Assembly: GCF_001696535.1 (NCBI RefSeq)
Contig: NZ_MBQE01000006.1
Location: 434,001-498,000, forward strand
Source: Stappia indica
GTDB taxonomy: Bacteria > Pseudomonadota > Alphaproteobacteria > Rhizobiales > Stappiaceae
Direction: 5' to 3'
Length of the DNA: 64,000 bases
Positions 9,356 to 18,047 of this stretch are shown piece after piece. Positions within the stretch are counted from its first letter, which is position 1, and each line of letters begins with the position of its first letter. Under the pieces are notes generated by a model. That model saw only the letters and a list, made by a program, of their open reading frames with translations. It was not told where the DNA came from and searched no databases. Made by a program: the position numbers and the translations under genes.

Positions 9356-10576
9356 TCAGAAGAACGCCTGCAGGCCGGTCTGGGCGCGGCCGAGGATCAG
9401 CGCATGGACGTCATGCGTGCCCTCGTAGGTGTTCACCGTCTCCAGGTTCTGGGCGTGCCGCATGACGTGGTACTCCTCCTGGATGCCGTTGCCGCCGTGC
9501 ATGTCGCGGGCCTGGCGGGCGATGTCCAGCGCCTTGCCGCAATTGTTGCGCTTGACGATGGAGATCATCTCCGGCGCGACGCGGCCCTCATCGAACAGGC
9601 GGCCGACGCGCAGGGAGGCCTGCAGGCCGAGCGCGATCTCGGTCTGCATGTCGGCGAGCTTCTTCTGGAAGAGCTGGGTCTGGGCCAGCGGCTTGTTGAA
9701 CTGCTTGCGCTCCAGGCCGTAGTTGCGGGCCCGGTGCCAGCAATCCTCGGCCGCACCCAGCGCGCCCCAGGAAATGCCGTAGCGGGCGCGGTTGAGGCAA
9801 CCGAACGGGCCCTTCAGGCCGGCGACGTTCGGCAGCAGCGCGTCCTCGCCGACTTCGACATTGTCCATGACGATCTCGCCGGTGATCGAGGCGCGCAAGG
9901 ACAGCTTGCCGCCGATCTTCGGTGCGGACAGGCCCTTCATGCCCTTGTCGAGGACGAAGCCGCGGATCGCCCCGTCATGGGCGTCGGACTTGGCCCAAAC
10001 GACGAAGACGTCGGCGATCGGGGCGTTGGAGATCCACATCTTGGATCCCTTCAGCCGGTAGCCGCCGTCGATCTTCTCGGCGCGGGTACGCATGCCGGCC
10101 GGATCGGAGCCGGCATCCGGCTCGGTCAGGCCGAAGCAGCCGACGAATTCGCCGCTGGCGAGCTTCGGCAGGTACTTCTTGCGCTGCTCCTCGCTGCCAT
10201 AGGCGTAGATCGGGTACATCACCAGCGAGGACTGCACCGAGTTCATCGAGCGGTAGCCGCTATCGACCCGCTCGATCTCGCGCGCCACGAGGCCGTAGGC
10301 GACATAGGAAGCGTCGGCGCAGCCATACTCCTCCGGCAGGGTGATGCCGAGCAGGCCGAGCTCGCCCATCTCGTTGAAGATCTCGCGGTCGGTCTTCTCC
10401 TGCGAGTAGGCCTCCAGGACGCGCGGCAGCAGCTTGTCCTGCGCATAGGCGCGGGCCGTCTCCATGATCAGGATCTCGTCCTCGTTCAGCTGGTCGCGCA
10501 GCAGGAACGGGTCCTCCCAGGAAAAGCGGCCGCCGCCGGTCGGGTCGGACTTGTGAACGGATGCGTGTGCGGTCAT
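9356..10576 (-). CDS. gcdH: Glutaryl-CoA dehydrogenase
   Basis: GcdH oxidatively decarboxylates glutaryl-CoA to crotonyl-CoA with FAD, in lysine, tryptophan and glutarate breakdown. The 406-residue acyl-CoA dehydrogenase has [15 protein letters not shown] in the flavin/substrate-binding middle region and [22 protein letters not shown]. The C-terminal catalytic Glu lies in [18 protein letters not shown], a form characteristic of glutaryl-CoA dehydrogenases. The start is the ATG at 10576 with GGAGGAG upstream; the frame's extension to 10645 is discarded. A LysR-family gene lies divergently upstream, a common arrangement for gcdH. It is followed by a strong terminator, so it is probably monocistronic. 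Confidence 0.92.
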   Translation of the reverse strand: MTAHASVHKSDPTGGGRFSWEDPFLLRDQLNEDEILIMETARAYAQDKLLPRVLEAYSQEKTDREIFNEMGELGLLGITLPEEYGCADASYVAYGLVAREIERVDSGYRSMNSVQSSLVMYPIYAYGSEEQRKKYLPKLASGEFVGCFGLTEPDAGSDPAGMRTRAEKIDGGYRLKGSKMWISNAPIADVFVVWAKSDAHDGAIRGFVLDKGMKGLSAPKIGGKLSLRASITGEIVMDNVEVGEDALLPNVAGLKGPFGCLNRARYGISWGALGAAEDCWHRARNYGLERKQFNKPLAQTQLFQKKLADMQTEIALGLQASLRVGRLFDEGRVAPEMISIVKRNNCGKALDIARQARDMHGGNGIQEEYHVMRHAQNLETVNTYEGTHDVHALILGRAQTGLQAFF

Positions 10577-10764
10577 GGGTCTGGTCTCCTCCGGTCCGCC
10601 CGCGGTCGATGCCGCCGGCAGAGTGTTTCGTCGTGGGACCGGCACCGGTTCGCGGCGGCCTGGCCCCGGGAAAAGGGGTGAATGTCCGGGCGCGAGTGTC
10701 CGGTCTGTCGCTGCCGGCGAAAAGTGATATGTTGTCCCAAGTTCATGAGCGAATGGAATAAGGT

Positions 10765-11688
10765 TTGAAACGAGGCTTCGTTCCCCATGCCGACAGCCTG
10801 ATCGCCTTCGAGTGCGCGGCGCGGCACGGCAGCTTCACCCGCGCGGCGGAAGAGCTGCATCTCACCCAGGGTGCGGTCTCCAAGCAGGTGCGCCATCTGG
10901 AGACCCGGCTGGGCGTCGAGCTGTTCAAGCGCGTGCGCCAGCGCATCGTGCTGACCGATGCCGGCCGGCTCTATCTCCACGACGTGCGCGGCGCGCTGGA
11001 GAGCCTGACCGCCGCCACGCGGCAGGTCATGTCCTTCGCCGGCAACGAGGACGTGCTCAACCTCGCCACCCTGCCCTCCTTCGGCACGCGCTGGCTGGCG
11101 CCGCGCCTTGCCGGTTTCATCGCGGCTCACCCCACCGCCAGCCTCAACGTGACGGTGCGGCTGCGGCCCTTCGACTTCGCCAAGGAGCCGTTCGACGTGG
11201 CGATCCACTACGGCGATCCGGTCTGGGCGGGGGCGGTCGCCGAACCGCTGTTCCGCGAGGACGTGATCGCGGTCGCCTCGCCGGCCTTTCGCGCCCGCCA
11301 TCGCATCCGACGGCCGGAGGATCTCGCCCCGCTCCTGCGCCTGCACCAGTCGACGCGGCCGCTCGCCTGGCGACAGTGGTTCGAATGCGCCGGGGTGGAG
11401 ACGGAGCTCGCCTTCCAGGGGCCGCGCTTCGAGCAGTTCGTGATGATGGCGGAAGCCGCCGCCAACGATCTCGGCGCGGCGCTGGTGCCGCGTTTCTTCG
11501 TTGCCGAGGAGCTGGCGTCCGGGCGGCTGGTCCAGCTGTTCGACACGGTGTTGCGCCTGCCCTCCGCCTATCACCTCGTCTACCCGGAAGACCGCTCGCT
11601 GCGGCCGGTTGCCGCCCGCTTCCGCGACTGGCTGATGGGTGAGGTCTCGGCCGCCGGCGGCGGCGACAGGCCGGTTCTGCCGGGCTGA
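10765..11688 (+). CDS. LysR-family transcriptional regulator, GcvA/GcdR-like
   Basis: A 307-residue LysR-type regulator with an N-terminal winged helix-turn-helix (about residues 8-67, [29 protein letters not shown]) and a C-terminal effector-binding domain. The N-terminus [23 protein letters not shown] is of the GcvA subgroup. It reads away from gcdH, and regulators in this position usually activate glutaryl-CoA dehydrogenase; that role is inferred from context. The first usable codon after the in-frame stop at 10759 is a TTG at 10765 with AAGG only two bases upstream, so the translation signal is poor and the exact start is uncertain. The 188-base gap between the two genes should hold both promoters and the operator. 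Confidence 0.85.
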   Translation: MKRGFVPHADSLIAFECAARHGSFTRAAEELHLTQGAVSKQVRHLETRLGVELFKRVRQRIVLTDAGRLYLHDVRGALESLTAATRQVMSFAGNEDVLNLATLPSFGTRWLAPRLAGFIAAHPTASLNVTVRLRPFDFAKEPFDVAIHYGDPVWAGAVAEPLFREDVIAVASPAFRARHRIRRPEDLAPLLRLHQSTRPLAWRQWFECAGVETELAFQGPRFEQFVMMAEAAANDLGAALVPRFFVAEELASGRLVQLFDTVLRLPSAYHLVYPEDRSLRPVAARFRDWLMGEVSAAGGGDRPVLPG

Positions 11689-11833
11689 ATATCGCACTCG
11701 GCTGCGGACCGCGGGACGGTCCGCTGAACCCGCGCGTATCGGTGCCGGGCAGGCGGATATCGGGACTACGAGGAAACCGCTACGCAAAATTTCGTGTTTG
11801 CAGACTGCGCGAATCCTGTTGCTATCAGGCTGT

Positions 11834-11905
11834 CTTCGTCAAGGAGATGCGGCGGTCCTGGCCGTGGGGTTCCCCCCTCCCTCCTCACGGTCAGGACCAG
11901 TTTTC
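11834..11905 (+). ncRNA. Candidate small RNA with an anti-Shine-Dalgarno loop
   Basis: In the 267-base gap between the LysR and RlpA-like genes, 11854-11866 and 11886-11898 form a 13-bp inverted repeat with one mismatch, followed by TTTT on the plus strand. The loop is pyrimidine-rich and contains CCTCCCTCCTC, complementary to ribosome-binding sites. Upstream, TTGCAG (11798-11803) and CTATCA (11822-11827), 18 bases apart, resemble a sigma-70 promoter, which would start an RNA of about 70 nucleotides. Alphaproteobacterial small RNAs with CCUCCUCCC-type loops are known. This is a pattern-based proposal; the hairpin could instead just be a terminator. Confidence 0.42.
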
Positions 11906-11955
11906 CTGCCGCTTCGGACCATCCGACAATCGAACCTGCAATGCGGTCCGCGGCC

Positions 11956-12327
11956 TCAGCCGCAGGACGCGACGGCCTTGCCGGCGACGGTCACCCGCAC
12001 CCGCGTCACACCCTTGTTGATGAACTTCAGCTCGCGCGCCGCCCGCCGCGAGACGTCGATCACCCGGCCGCGCACGAACGGCCCCCGGTCGACGATGGTC
12101 AGCGTGATCTTGCGGCCGTTCGAGAGGTTTTCGACCTGCACGCGGGTGCCGAAGGGCAGTTTGCGATGCGCTGCCGTCAGCGCTTCCGGGTTGGCGCGCG
12201 TCCCGCTGGCGGTGCGTCCGGTGAGTTCGTACCAGGAGGCACGGCCGCACTCGGCCAGCGCCGGCGAGGTGCCGAGGCCTGCGCAGGCGAGTGCGATCAG
12301 CACAGGGATCCGGGGCTTGCGAATCAT
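11956..12327 (-). CDS. RlpA-like septal ring protein with double-psi beta-barrel
   Basis: A 123-residue secreted protein. A signal peptide (MIRKPRIPVLIALACAGLG, cleavage probably after SPALA) is followed by a double-psi beta-barrel: ASWYELTGRTASGTRANPEALTAAHRKLPFGTRV, then ITLTIVDRGPFVRGRVIDVSRRAARELKF. This is the RlpA lytic-transglycosylase core, including the Asp of VDRGPF and the conserved RVIDVS. There is no SPOR peptidoglycan-binding domain, so it is a minimal form. No lipobox Cys is obvious at the cleavage site, so it is probably periplasmic. The open frame to 12417 is extended; the ATG at 12327 gives the signal peptide. A role in cleaving septal peptidoglycan is inferred from the family. 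Confidence 0.85.
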   Translation of the reverse strand: MIRKPRIPVLIALACAGLGTSPALAECGRASWYELTGRTASGTRANPEALTAAHRKLPFGTRVQVENLSNGRKITLTIVDRGPFVRGRVIDVSRRAARELKFINKGVTRVRVTVAGKAVASCG

Positions 12328-12510
12328 GTCCGGCGGTCCATATTTCAACCTTGAAGTTTTTACGAGGGCGCTCGGCGCTCGATCAATTTGTTTACGAGTA
12401 TGTTCGGCAATGGCCATTTTTCGTGACTTTGTTATGGCAAGCGTCGAGTATTGGCCGCATTGCCGTTACGGATTCTGCGGTGGCGGCGCAGCGGTGCGGG
12501 GGCGGACCGG

Positions 12511-14568
12511 ATGACGGCAGGCGATGCGGCACGACCGGAAGTGGCTTGGCCCATTGAGGGGCTGCATGCCGCGATCATCGCTGCCTCCCGGGATCCCATC
12601 TATTTCTGCACGCCCGACTACATCATCCGCGAAGCCAACGATCCCTATGTCAGCATCGGCGGCCTGACCCGCGAAGAGGCCATCGGCCGAACGGTCCAGG
12701 AAGTCGCCGGTCCCGGCGCCTTTCCGCGCCGCGCGCCCTATCTGGAGACCGCGCTGTCGGGACGCGTTGCCGTGCTGCAGGACTGGGTGGCGGTCCCCGG
12801 CCAGGGTCGGCGGTTCTTCCACGTGTGCTATCAGCCGGTGCACGATGGGCAAGGCCGGCTGCTCGGCGTTGCCGCCTATGGACGCGACATAACCGACCTG
12901 AAGAAGGCGGAAGAGGTCCTGCGTCTTTACGAAAGCGCCGTCACGCAGATGTCCGACCGCCTGTCGGTGGTCGACCGCGACTACCGCTACATTCTCACCA
13001 ATGAGAGCAATGCCCGCTGGCACGGCTGCACTGCGGAGAGCTTCCGGGGCCGTTCGCTTGTCGAGGTGGTGGGAGAAGAGCGTTTCGCCTCCGAGATCCG
13101 CCCCTGGCTCGACCGCTGCCTTGCCGGCGAGACGGTGGAATACGACTTCCACGATATGGCGCCGGACGGCGCACGCGTGGTGATGGACGCGCGGCTGCAA
13201 CCCTTCCGCAATGGCGACGGCGAGATCGAGGCAGCCGTGGTCACGCTGCGCGACGTCACCGAGACCCGGCGCCTGTCGGAGCGGCTGGAGCGGCTTGCGC
13301 TTCAGGACGATCTGACCGGCATCGCCAACCGCCGGTCTTTCGAGACCGGTCTGGAGCGGCGGGTCGCAGCCTATCGCAAGGGCGGCAGCAAGGGCTTCAG
13401 CGTCGTCTTCATCGATCTCGACGGCTTCAAGCTGGTCAACGACACCGCAGGTCACGGCGCCGGCGACCGGTTCCTGCAGGATATCGCCCGGCTGCTGCGC
13501 CAGTCGGCAGGCGAAGGCGTGGAGGTCGCCCGCATCGGCGGCGACGAGTTCGGCCTGATCATCGACACCGGCGAGCCGGTCGCCGCCCATGCGATCTGCA
13601 GCCGCCTGCTCTCGGCCTTCGAAGGCTACCGGCTGTCCTGGGAGGACATGCAGTTCCGCAGCAGCGCCAGCATCGGCATCGCCTCGGTCGCCGCGGACGA
13701 CGCCGGTGCGCGCCAGGCGATTACCGTCGGCCGGGTGCTGCAATGGGCGGATTTCGCCTGCATGCAGGCCAAGGCGGCAGGCGGCCACCGGATCGTCGCT
13801 CATGACGGGGCGGAAAAGACCGGCGACGACCGCAAGGCGGAAATCCACCATCTGCTGGCCGTGGAGCGGGCCATCGCCGGCAACGGCTTTCTGCTGCATT
13901 CCATGACCGTGATCGACCTGGCCACCGGCAAGCCGGTGATGCGGGAGGTGCTGCCGCGGGTTGCATCCGGCACGCGCGACCTGCACGGCCCCTCGATGAT
14001 CCGCGCCACTGCCGAGCGCCACGGATTGATGCGGGCGGTGGACCGGCTGGTGATCAATGCGGTGCTGGCGCGCCTGGAGGCGGGAGAGACGGACGGGCTT
14101 CCCGTGGCTGTCGATCTGTCGGCGGAAACGCTGCACAGCCAGGTCTTTGCCGGCCAGCTCGTCGACCGTCTGGAGCGCGCTCCCGACTTGCCGCGGTCCC
14201 TGGTCTTCGAGGTTTCGGAATCCGCCCTGTCGCGGATGAAGCCGGAGGCCTGGAACCTGATGGCCGACCTGCGGGGTCTCGGTTGCCGGATCGCGCTCGA
14301 CCATTTCGGCCGCGGCGTTGCCGGGTTCACCCAGCTGCGCGCCAACGCCTTCGACTTCATCAAGATCGACCGGCTGCTCACGGCCGGGCTCGCCGGCGAT
14401 CCGGTCAAGCGCGCCGCGGTCTCTGGCGTCGTCGGTCTTGCCGAGGCGCTGGGCCTGCCGACGGTCGCCGAATACGTGACCGAGCCGTTGCATCTCGATA
14501 TTCTCAAGGGGCTCGGCGTCACCTATGCGCAGGGCCACGCCGTGTCGCGGCCGCAAGCCTGGTGCTGA
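12511..14568 (+). CDS. PAS-PAS-GGDEF-EAL cyclic di-GMP signalling protein with degenerate EAL
   Basis: 685 residues, no membrane segment: two PAS sensor domains (about 20-130 and 135-255), a diguanylate cyclase domain (262-430) and an EAL-type domain (447-682). The cyclase active site is intact as RIGGDEFG (343-347), with the DLTGIANRRSF entry motif; no RxxD inhibitory site lies five residues before it. The EAL domain looks weakened: the EAL motif reads EVL, the metal Asn of the NLS motif is Asp (AVDLS), and DDFGTG is DHFGRG, although IKID and the Glu of AEYV remain. It may therefore make cyclic di-GMP and only sense or bind it through the EAL domain. The start at ATG 12511 follows a G-rich stretch; an ATG at 12451 is in frame. 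Confidence 0.88.
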   Translation: MTAGDAARPEVAWPIEGLHAAIIAASRDPIYFCTPDYIIREANDPYVSIGGLTREEAIGRTVQEVAGPGAFPRRAPYLETALSGRVAVLQDWVAVPGQGRRFFHVCYQPVHDGQGRLLGVAAYGRDITDLKKAEEVLRLYESAVTQMSDRLSVVDRDYRYILTNESNARWHGCTAESFRGRSLVEVVGEERFASEIRPWLDRCLAGETVEYDFHDMAPDGARVVMDARLQPFRNGDGEIEAAVVTLRDVTETRRLSERLERLALQDDLTGIANRRSFETGLERRVAAYRKGGSKGFSVVFIDLDGFKLVNDTAGHGAGDRFLQDIARLLRQSAGEGVEVARIGGDEFGLIIDTGEPVAAHAICSRLLSAFEGYRLSWEDMQFRSSASIGIASVAADDAGARQAITVGRVLQWADFACMQAKAAGGHRIVAHDGAEKTGDDRKAEIHHLLAVERAIAGNGFLLHSMTVIDLATGKPVMREVLPRVASGTRDLHGPSMIRATAERHGLMRAVDRLVINAVLARLEAGETDGLPVAVDLSAETLHSQVFAGQLVDRLERAPDLPRSLVFEVSESALSRMKPEAWNLMADLRGLGCRIALDHFGRGVAGFTQLRANAFDFIKIDRLLTAGLAGDPVKRAAVSGVVGLAEALGLPTVAEYVTEPLHLDILKGLGVTYAQGHAVSRPQAWC

Positions 14569-14575
14569 TCCGGCG

Positions 14576-15658
14576 TCACGCCGGCCCGCTTTCTCCAAAA
14601 CTCTCGCCCGGAAACCGCGCCTGCGCCTCGGCCAGAAGCGGTCCGTGGGCTGCCGTCCCCTCGCTCGCCGAAAGCCGCGCCCGCCATACCGCCTTGCGCC
14701 AGCGTTTCGGCAGGGCGCTGGCCCCCGGCATCGCGTCGATGTGTGCCTCGACCTCGCCGAGCCGCTCGGCCGCTTCCGCGCGCCGGCCGAGCCGCACCAG
14801 CGCCTGCCCGACGGCAAGCCCGTAGCCGGGGTTGAGGCGCGCGTACGGGTCGCTGAGCGCCGATGCGACGGCATCGGCCTCTCCTGCCCTCTCGCCCTGC
14901 TCCGCAGCTTCCGCCATCACCTCGAAAAACCGCGCGAAACGGGCAAGATCGGCCGTTTTGTCACCCGCGATCAGCCCGCGTTCGGAGCAAAGCGCCTCGA
15001 GATCGCGGCTGAACCCGGCAATCAGCTTGCGGGCGATGTTCAGCGTGTAGAGGTGGTCGTGGCTGGCATGCGACGAGACGAGCCGGAGCACGCGCACCCG
15101 CTCCGGCAGGTCGCGGCCGCTCAGAGCCACCGCACCGGCCGTATCCGTCGCATCGAGAATGCCGAAGACCAGCGTCAGCTCGGGGCCCGCCCCGGCGCGT
15201 TGCAGCTGCTCGGCCATGTCGGGCGCGTTCGCCATGTCGGGGCTTCGGACCGCGCCGCTCTGGCTGCCCGGCCGGCCGAGCACCAGTTCGGGGCCGAAGG
15301 CGAAGGCCCGTCCGTCGCCGCGCCGCAGCGCTGCGGCCAGCGCGCCATAGGCCCCTTTCGAGGCCCCGTAGTGGACGATCCGCGCCGCGCCCGAGGCCTT
15401 TGCGGCAACGTTGATCGCGCGGTCGATCGCCGTCTCGCAGCCGAGATACCAGACGGGATCGGGGCAGTTGAGGAACAGGCAGGCATGGCGGGTGTGGGCG
15501 AACAGCCGTTCGAGGCCGAACCGTCCCTCCGGCACGCGCACCTGCGAATAGACCACGGCGAGGCAGTCGCTGCCGCCCGCCGGCGCTGGCCGATAGCGCC
15601 AGACGAGGCCGCTTTGCGGATCGAACCCGTCCGGGCGGGCCGGCATGTGCTCGTCCAT
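14576..15658 (-). CDS. Uncharacterised protein with alpha/beta-hydrolase-like N-terminal half
   Basis: A 360-residue soluble protein that I cannot assign to a named family. The N-terminal half looks like an alpha/beta-hydrolase fold: hydrophobic strands (CLAVVYSQVRV, ACLFLNCPDPVWYLG) precede IVHYGASKGAYGALAAAL, where GASKG has the G-x-S-x-G form of a nucleophile elbow. A later His in VSSHASHDHLY is a possible catalytic partner. The C-terminal 100 residues (GYGLAVGQALVRLGRRAEAAERLGEVE) resemble tetratricopeptide-type helices. It starts eight bases after the SulP stop on the same strand and is probably cotranscribed with it. It converges on the GGDEF gene, seven bases away. Substrate unknown. 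Confidence 0.72.
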   Translation of the reverse strand: MDEHMPARPDGFDPQSGLVWRYRPAPAGGSDCLAVVYSQVRVPEGRFGLERLFAHTRHACLFLNCPDPVWYLGCETAIDRAINVAAKASGAARIVHYGASKGAYGALAAALRRGDGRAFAFGPELVLGRPGSQSGAVRSPDMANAPDMAEQLQRAGAGPELTLVFGILDATDTAGAVALSGRDLPERVRVLRLVSSHASHDHLYTLNIARKLIAGFSRDLEALCSERGLIAGDKTADLARFARFFEVMAEAAEQGERAGEADAVASALSDPYARLNPGYGLAVGQALVRLGRRAEAAERLGEVEAHIDAMPGASALPKRWRKAVWRARLSASEGTAAHGPLLAEAQARFPGESFGESGPA

Positions 15659-15665
15659 CGCGGCC

Positions 15666-17450
15666 TCAGATCTCCGGGCCGATCCAGAAGTCGGCCTTGG
15701 TCGCCTTGCGCGGCTTTCGCGCCTCGGCGATATGCGCGGTGCGCGGATCGAGCGCGGCGAAGGCCTCGTACTGGGTCAGGAACACCTTGCCGTTGAGGTG
15801 GGTGAGGAAGTCGGTGCGCTGCAGCCGGTCCATCACCGGCCCCTTCACCTCCGACAGGTGGAAGCCGACGCCGGCGCCGGCCAGCCGGCGGCTGATCTCC
15901 TCCAGGCTTTCCAGCGCCGAGGCGTCGATCTCGTTGACCGCCGTGCACATCAGCACCACGTGCCGCAGCTGCGGCCGCTCGGCGACCAGCTCCGTCAGCC
16001 GGTCTTCCAGGAAGCGGCTGTTGGCGAAGAACAGGCTCTCGTCGACGCGCAAGGTGAGCACGGTCTCGCCGGTGATCACCTTGTGCCGGTTGATGTTGCG
16101 GAAATGCTCGGTGCCCGGAACGATGCCGACGATGGCCATGTGCGGCCGGGCGCTGCGATAGAGATGCAGCGCCAGCGAGACGCCGACCCCGACGGTGACG
16201 CCGGTCTCCACCCCGAGGACGAGCGTCGCCAGGATCGTTGCGGCCATCGCCGCGAAATCGCTGCGCGAATAGGCCCAGACCCGCACCAGCGCCTTCAGGT
16301 CGACCAGCGACAGGACGGCGACGATGATCGTCGCGGCCAGTGTCGCCTGCGGCAGCTCGGAGATCAGCGGCGTCAGGAACAAGGTGGCGAGCGCGATGCC
16401 GATGGCGGTGAAGGCGCCGGCCGCCGGCGTTGCCGCGCCCGCGTCGAAATTCACCACCGAGCGGGCAAAGCCGCCGGTCACGGGATAGCCGCCGGAAATG
16501 CCGGAGGCGATGTTGGCCGCGCCGAGCCCGATCAGCTCCTGATCCGGGACGATGCGCTGGCGCTTCTTGGCCGCCAGCGTCTGTGCGACGGACACCGACT
16601 CCACGAAGCCGATCACCGAGATCAGCAGGGCGGGCACCACCAGCTGGCCCCAGAGCTCAGGGTCGAGCGGCGGCAGCGCGGGCGCCGGCAGGCCGGAGGG
16701 AATGTGCCCGACCAGCTTCACGCCCTTGTCGCCGAGGGAAAAGACATGGGCCGCCAGCGTCGTCGCGGCCACCGCCGCGACGGGGCCGGACTTGGCGATG
16801 ATGTCGGCGAGCCGCGGCCGCAGGCCGGCCCGCACCAGCGCCGGCTTCAGCCCGCTGCGCACCCAGAACAGAAACAGCGTGACCGGTATGCCCACCGCCA
16901 GCGCATAGGGATTCACATTGCCGAGATTGGCGACGAGCCCGCTGACGATCTCCACCATCGTGCTGCCCGAACCACCGACGCCGAGGATGTGCTTCAGCTG
17001 CCCGGCGGCGATGATCAGCCCGCTCGCGGTGATGAAGCCGGAAATCACCGGATGGCTCAGGAGGTTGGCGAGAAAGCCGAGGCGAAACAGGCCCATGGCG
17101 ATCAGCATCGCCCCGGAGAGCAGCGCCAGCACGATGGCCGCGCCGAGATATTCCGGCGTTCCCTGCGCCGCGATCTCGCCAACTGCAGACGCGGTCATCA
17201 GCGACACGACGGCCACCGGCCCGACGGCCAGCGCCCGGCTGGTTCCGAACAGCGCATAGGCGACGAGCGGCAGGATCGAGGCGTAAAGGCCCACTTCCGG
17301 CGGCAATCCTGCGAGCAGCGCATAGGCGAGCGACTGCGGGATCAGCATGATCGTCACGATCAGCGCGGCGATCAGGTCGTCGGTCGCCGTGTCGCGGCTA
17401 TAGGCGCGTCCCCAGTCGAGGATCGGCAGGTAGGAGGCAAGGCGTGTCAT
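15666..17450 (-). CDS. SulP-family inorganic anion transporter with STAS domain
   Basis: 594 residues. The N-terminal membrane part (about residues 1-420, with ten or more hydrophobic segments) carries the SulP signature IPQSLAYALLAGLPPEVGLYAS. The C-terminal STAS domain (about 440-560) includes EIDASALESLEEIS, the conserved Asp/Ser region. SulP proteins move sulfate, bicarbonate or other anions across the inner membrane. Here it lies just downstream of the BigR-type sulfide-response genes, and sulfite or sulfate export/import is a reasonable guess. The DUF442 gene upstream is separated by 145 bases holding two hairpins, so SulP may be partly uncoupled from it. Confidence 0.9.
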   Translation of the reverse strand: MTRLASYLPILDWGRAYSRDTATDDLIAALIVTIMLIPQSLAYALLAGLPPEVGLYASILPLVAYALFGTSRALAVGPVAVVSLMTASAVGEIAAQGTPEYLGAAIVLALLSGAMLIAMGLFRLGFLANLLSHPVISGFITASGLIIAAGQLKHILGVGGSGSTMVEIVSGLVANLGNVNPYALAVGIPVTLFLFWVRSGLKPALVRAGLRPRLADIIAKSGPVAAVAATTLAAHVFSLGDKGVKLVGHIPSGLPAPALPPLDPELWGQLVVPALLISVIGFVESVSVAQTLAAKKRQRIVPDQELIGLGAANIASGISGGYPVTGGFARSVVNFDAGAATPAAGAFTAIGIALATLFLTPLISELPQATLAATIIVAVLSLVDLKALVRVWAYSRSDFAAMAATILATLVLGVETGVTVGVGVSLALHLYRSARPHMAIVGIVPGTEHFRNINRHKVITGETVLTLRVDESLFFANSRFLEDRLTELVAERPQLRHVVLMCTAVNEIDASALESLEEISRRLAGAGVGFHLSEVKGPVMDRLQRTDFLTHLNGKVFLTQYEAFAALDPRTAHIAEARKPRKATKADFWIGPEI

Positions 17451-17485
17451 GTCGAGGCCGGAACCGCGTGTCGCAAAAGGAAAGC

Positions 17486-17537
17486 GCGCCGCCCGCTGGC
17501 GGGCGGCGCAACCGTGAAACCCCGCTCGGCGAGCGGG
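17486..17537 (-). terminator. Two hairpins between the DUF442 gene and SulP, the distal one terminator-like
   Basis: 17486-17494 and 17501-17509 form a perfect 9-bp GC stem with a 6-base loop, followed on the minus strand by a T-rich stretch (TTTCCTTTT). 17521-17527 and 17531-17537 form a second perfect 7-bp stem with a 3-base loop. Together they could end or weaken transcription from the sulfide module into sulP. The T tract is interrupted, so strength is uncertain. Confidence 0.55.
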
Positions 17538-17595
17538 CGAAAGGTGTTTGTCCGGCTGGCCGTGCGGCCGACCGCCGTCTCAGCCGGCCGACGCT

Positions 17596-18036
17596 TTAGC
17601 CGGGAAGGCCGTGATCGGCAATCTGGCGCAGGGCCGGGGCGAGGCCCGACAGGTCGTAGCCGGCATCGCCCGCCATGCGCACCAGCTCGGCCGCGTCGCG
17701 GTCTCCGGCCTGGGACAGGGCCCACAGGTTGATCGAGCGGGTGCCGGTGCGGCAGAAGGCGAAGACCGGGCCGCCGGCCGTCTCCAGCGCCTCGTGGAAG
17801 GCACGGATCGTGTCGGGCGTGATGCCCTCGCGCCCCGTGACCGGCAGCGCGGTATAGGCAAGGCCGGCCTCGGCGGCGGCGCGGGCGATCTCTGCCCCGT
17901 CCGGCTGGTCCGGTGCCTCGCCGTCGGGGCGGTTGTTGATGATCGCGACGAAGCCCGCATCGCGGATCGCCGCGACATCCTCCGGCTGGATCTGGAACGA
18001 TACGGTGAGGGTGTCGTCGACCCGGGCGCTTTGCAT
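17596..18036 (-). CDS. DUF442 / TIGR01244-family sulfurtransferase-phosphatase (Blh N-terminal domain homologue)
   Basis: A 146-residue protein of the TIGR01244 (DUF442, beta-lactamase-hydrolase-like phosphatase) family, which forms the N-terminal half of fused Blh proteins. The active-site loop FAFCRTGTRS has the C-x5-R form of tyrosine phosphatases/rhodaneses. IQPEDVAAIRDAGFVAIINNRPDGE is the family-typical N-terminal strand-helix. It lies 11 bases downstream of the MBL-fold gene. In the sulfide-detoxification setting it probably transfers or processes persulfide sulfur. The start ATG at 18036 fits the family; the frame's extension to 18303 is antisense-like. Confidence 0.88.
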   Translation of the reverse strand: MQSARVDDTLTVSFQIQPEDVAAIRDAGFVAIINNRPDGEAPDQPDGAEIARAAAEAGLAYTALPVTGREGITPDTIRAFHEALETAGGPVFAFCRTGTRSINLWALSQAGDRDAAELVRMAGDAGYDLSGLAPALRQIADHGLPG

Positions 18037-18047
18037 TCTTCCTGTCC

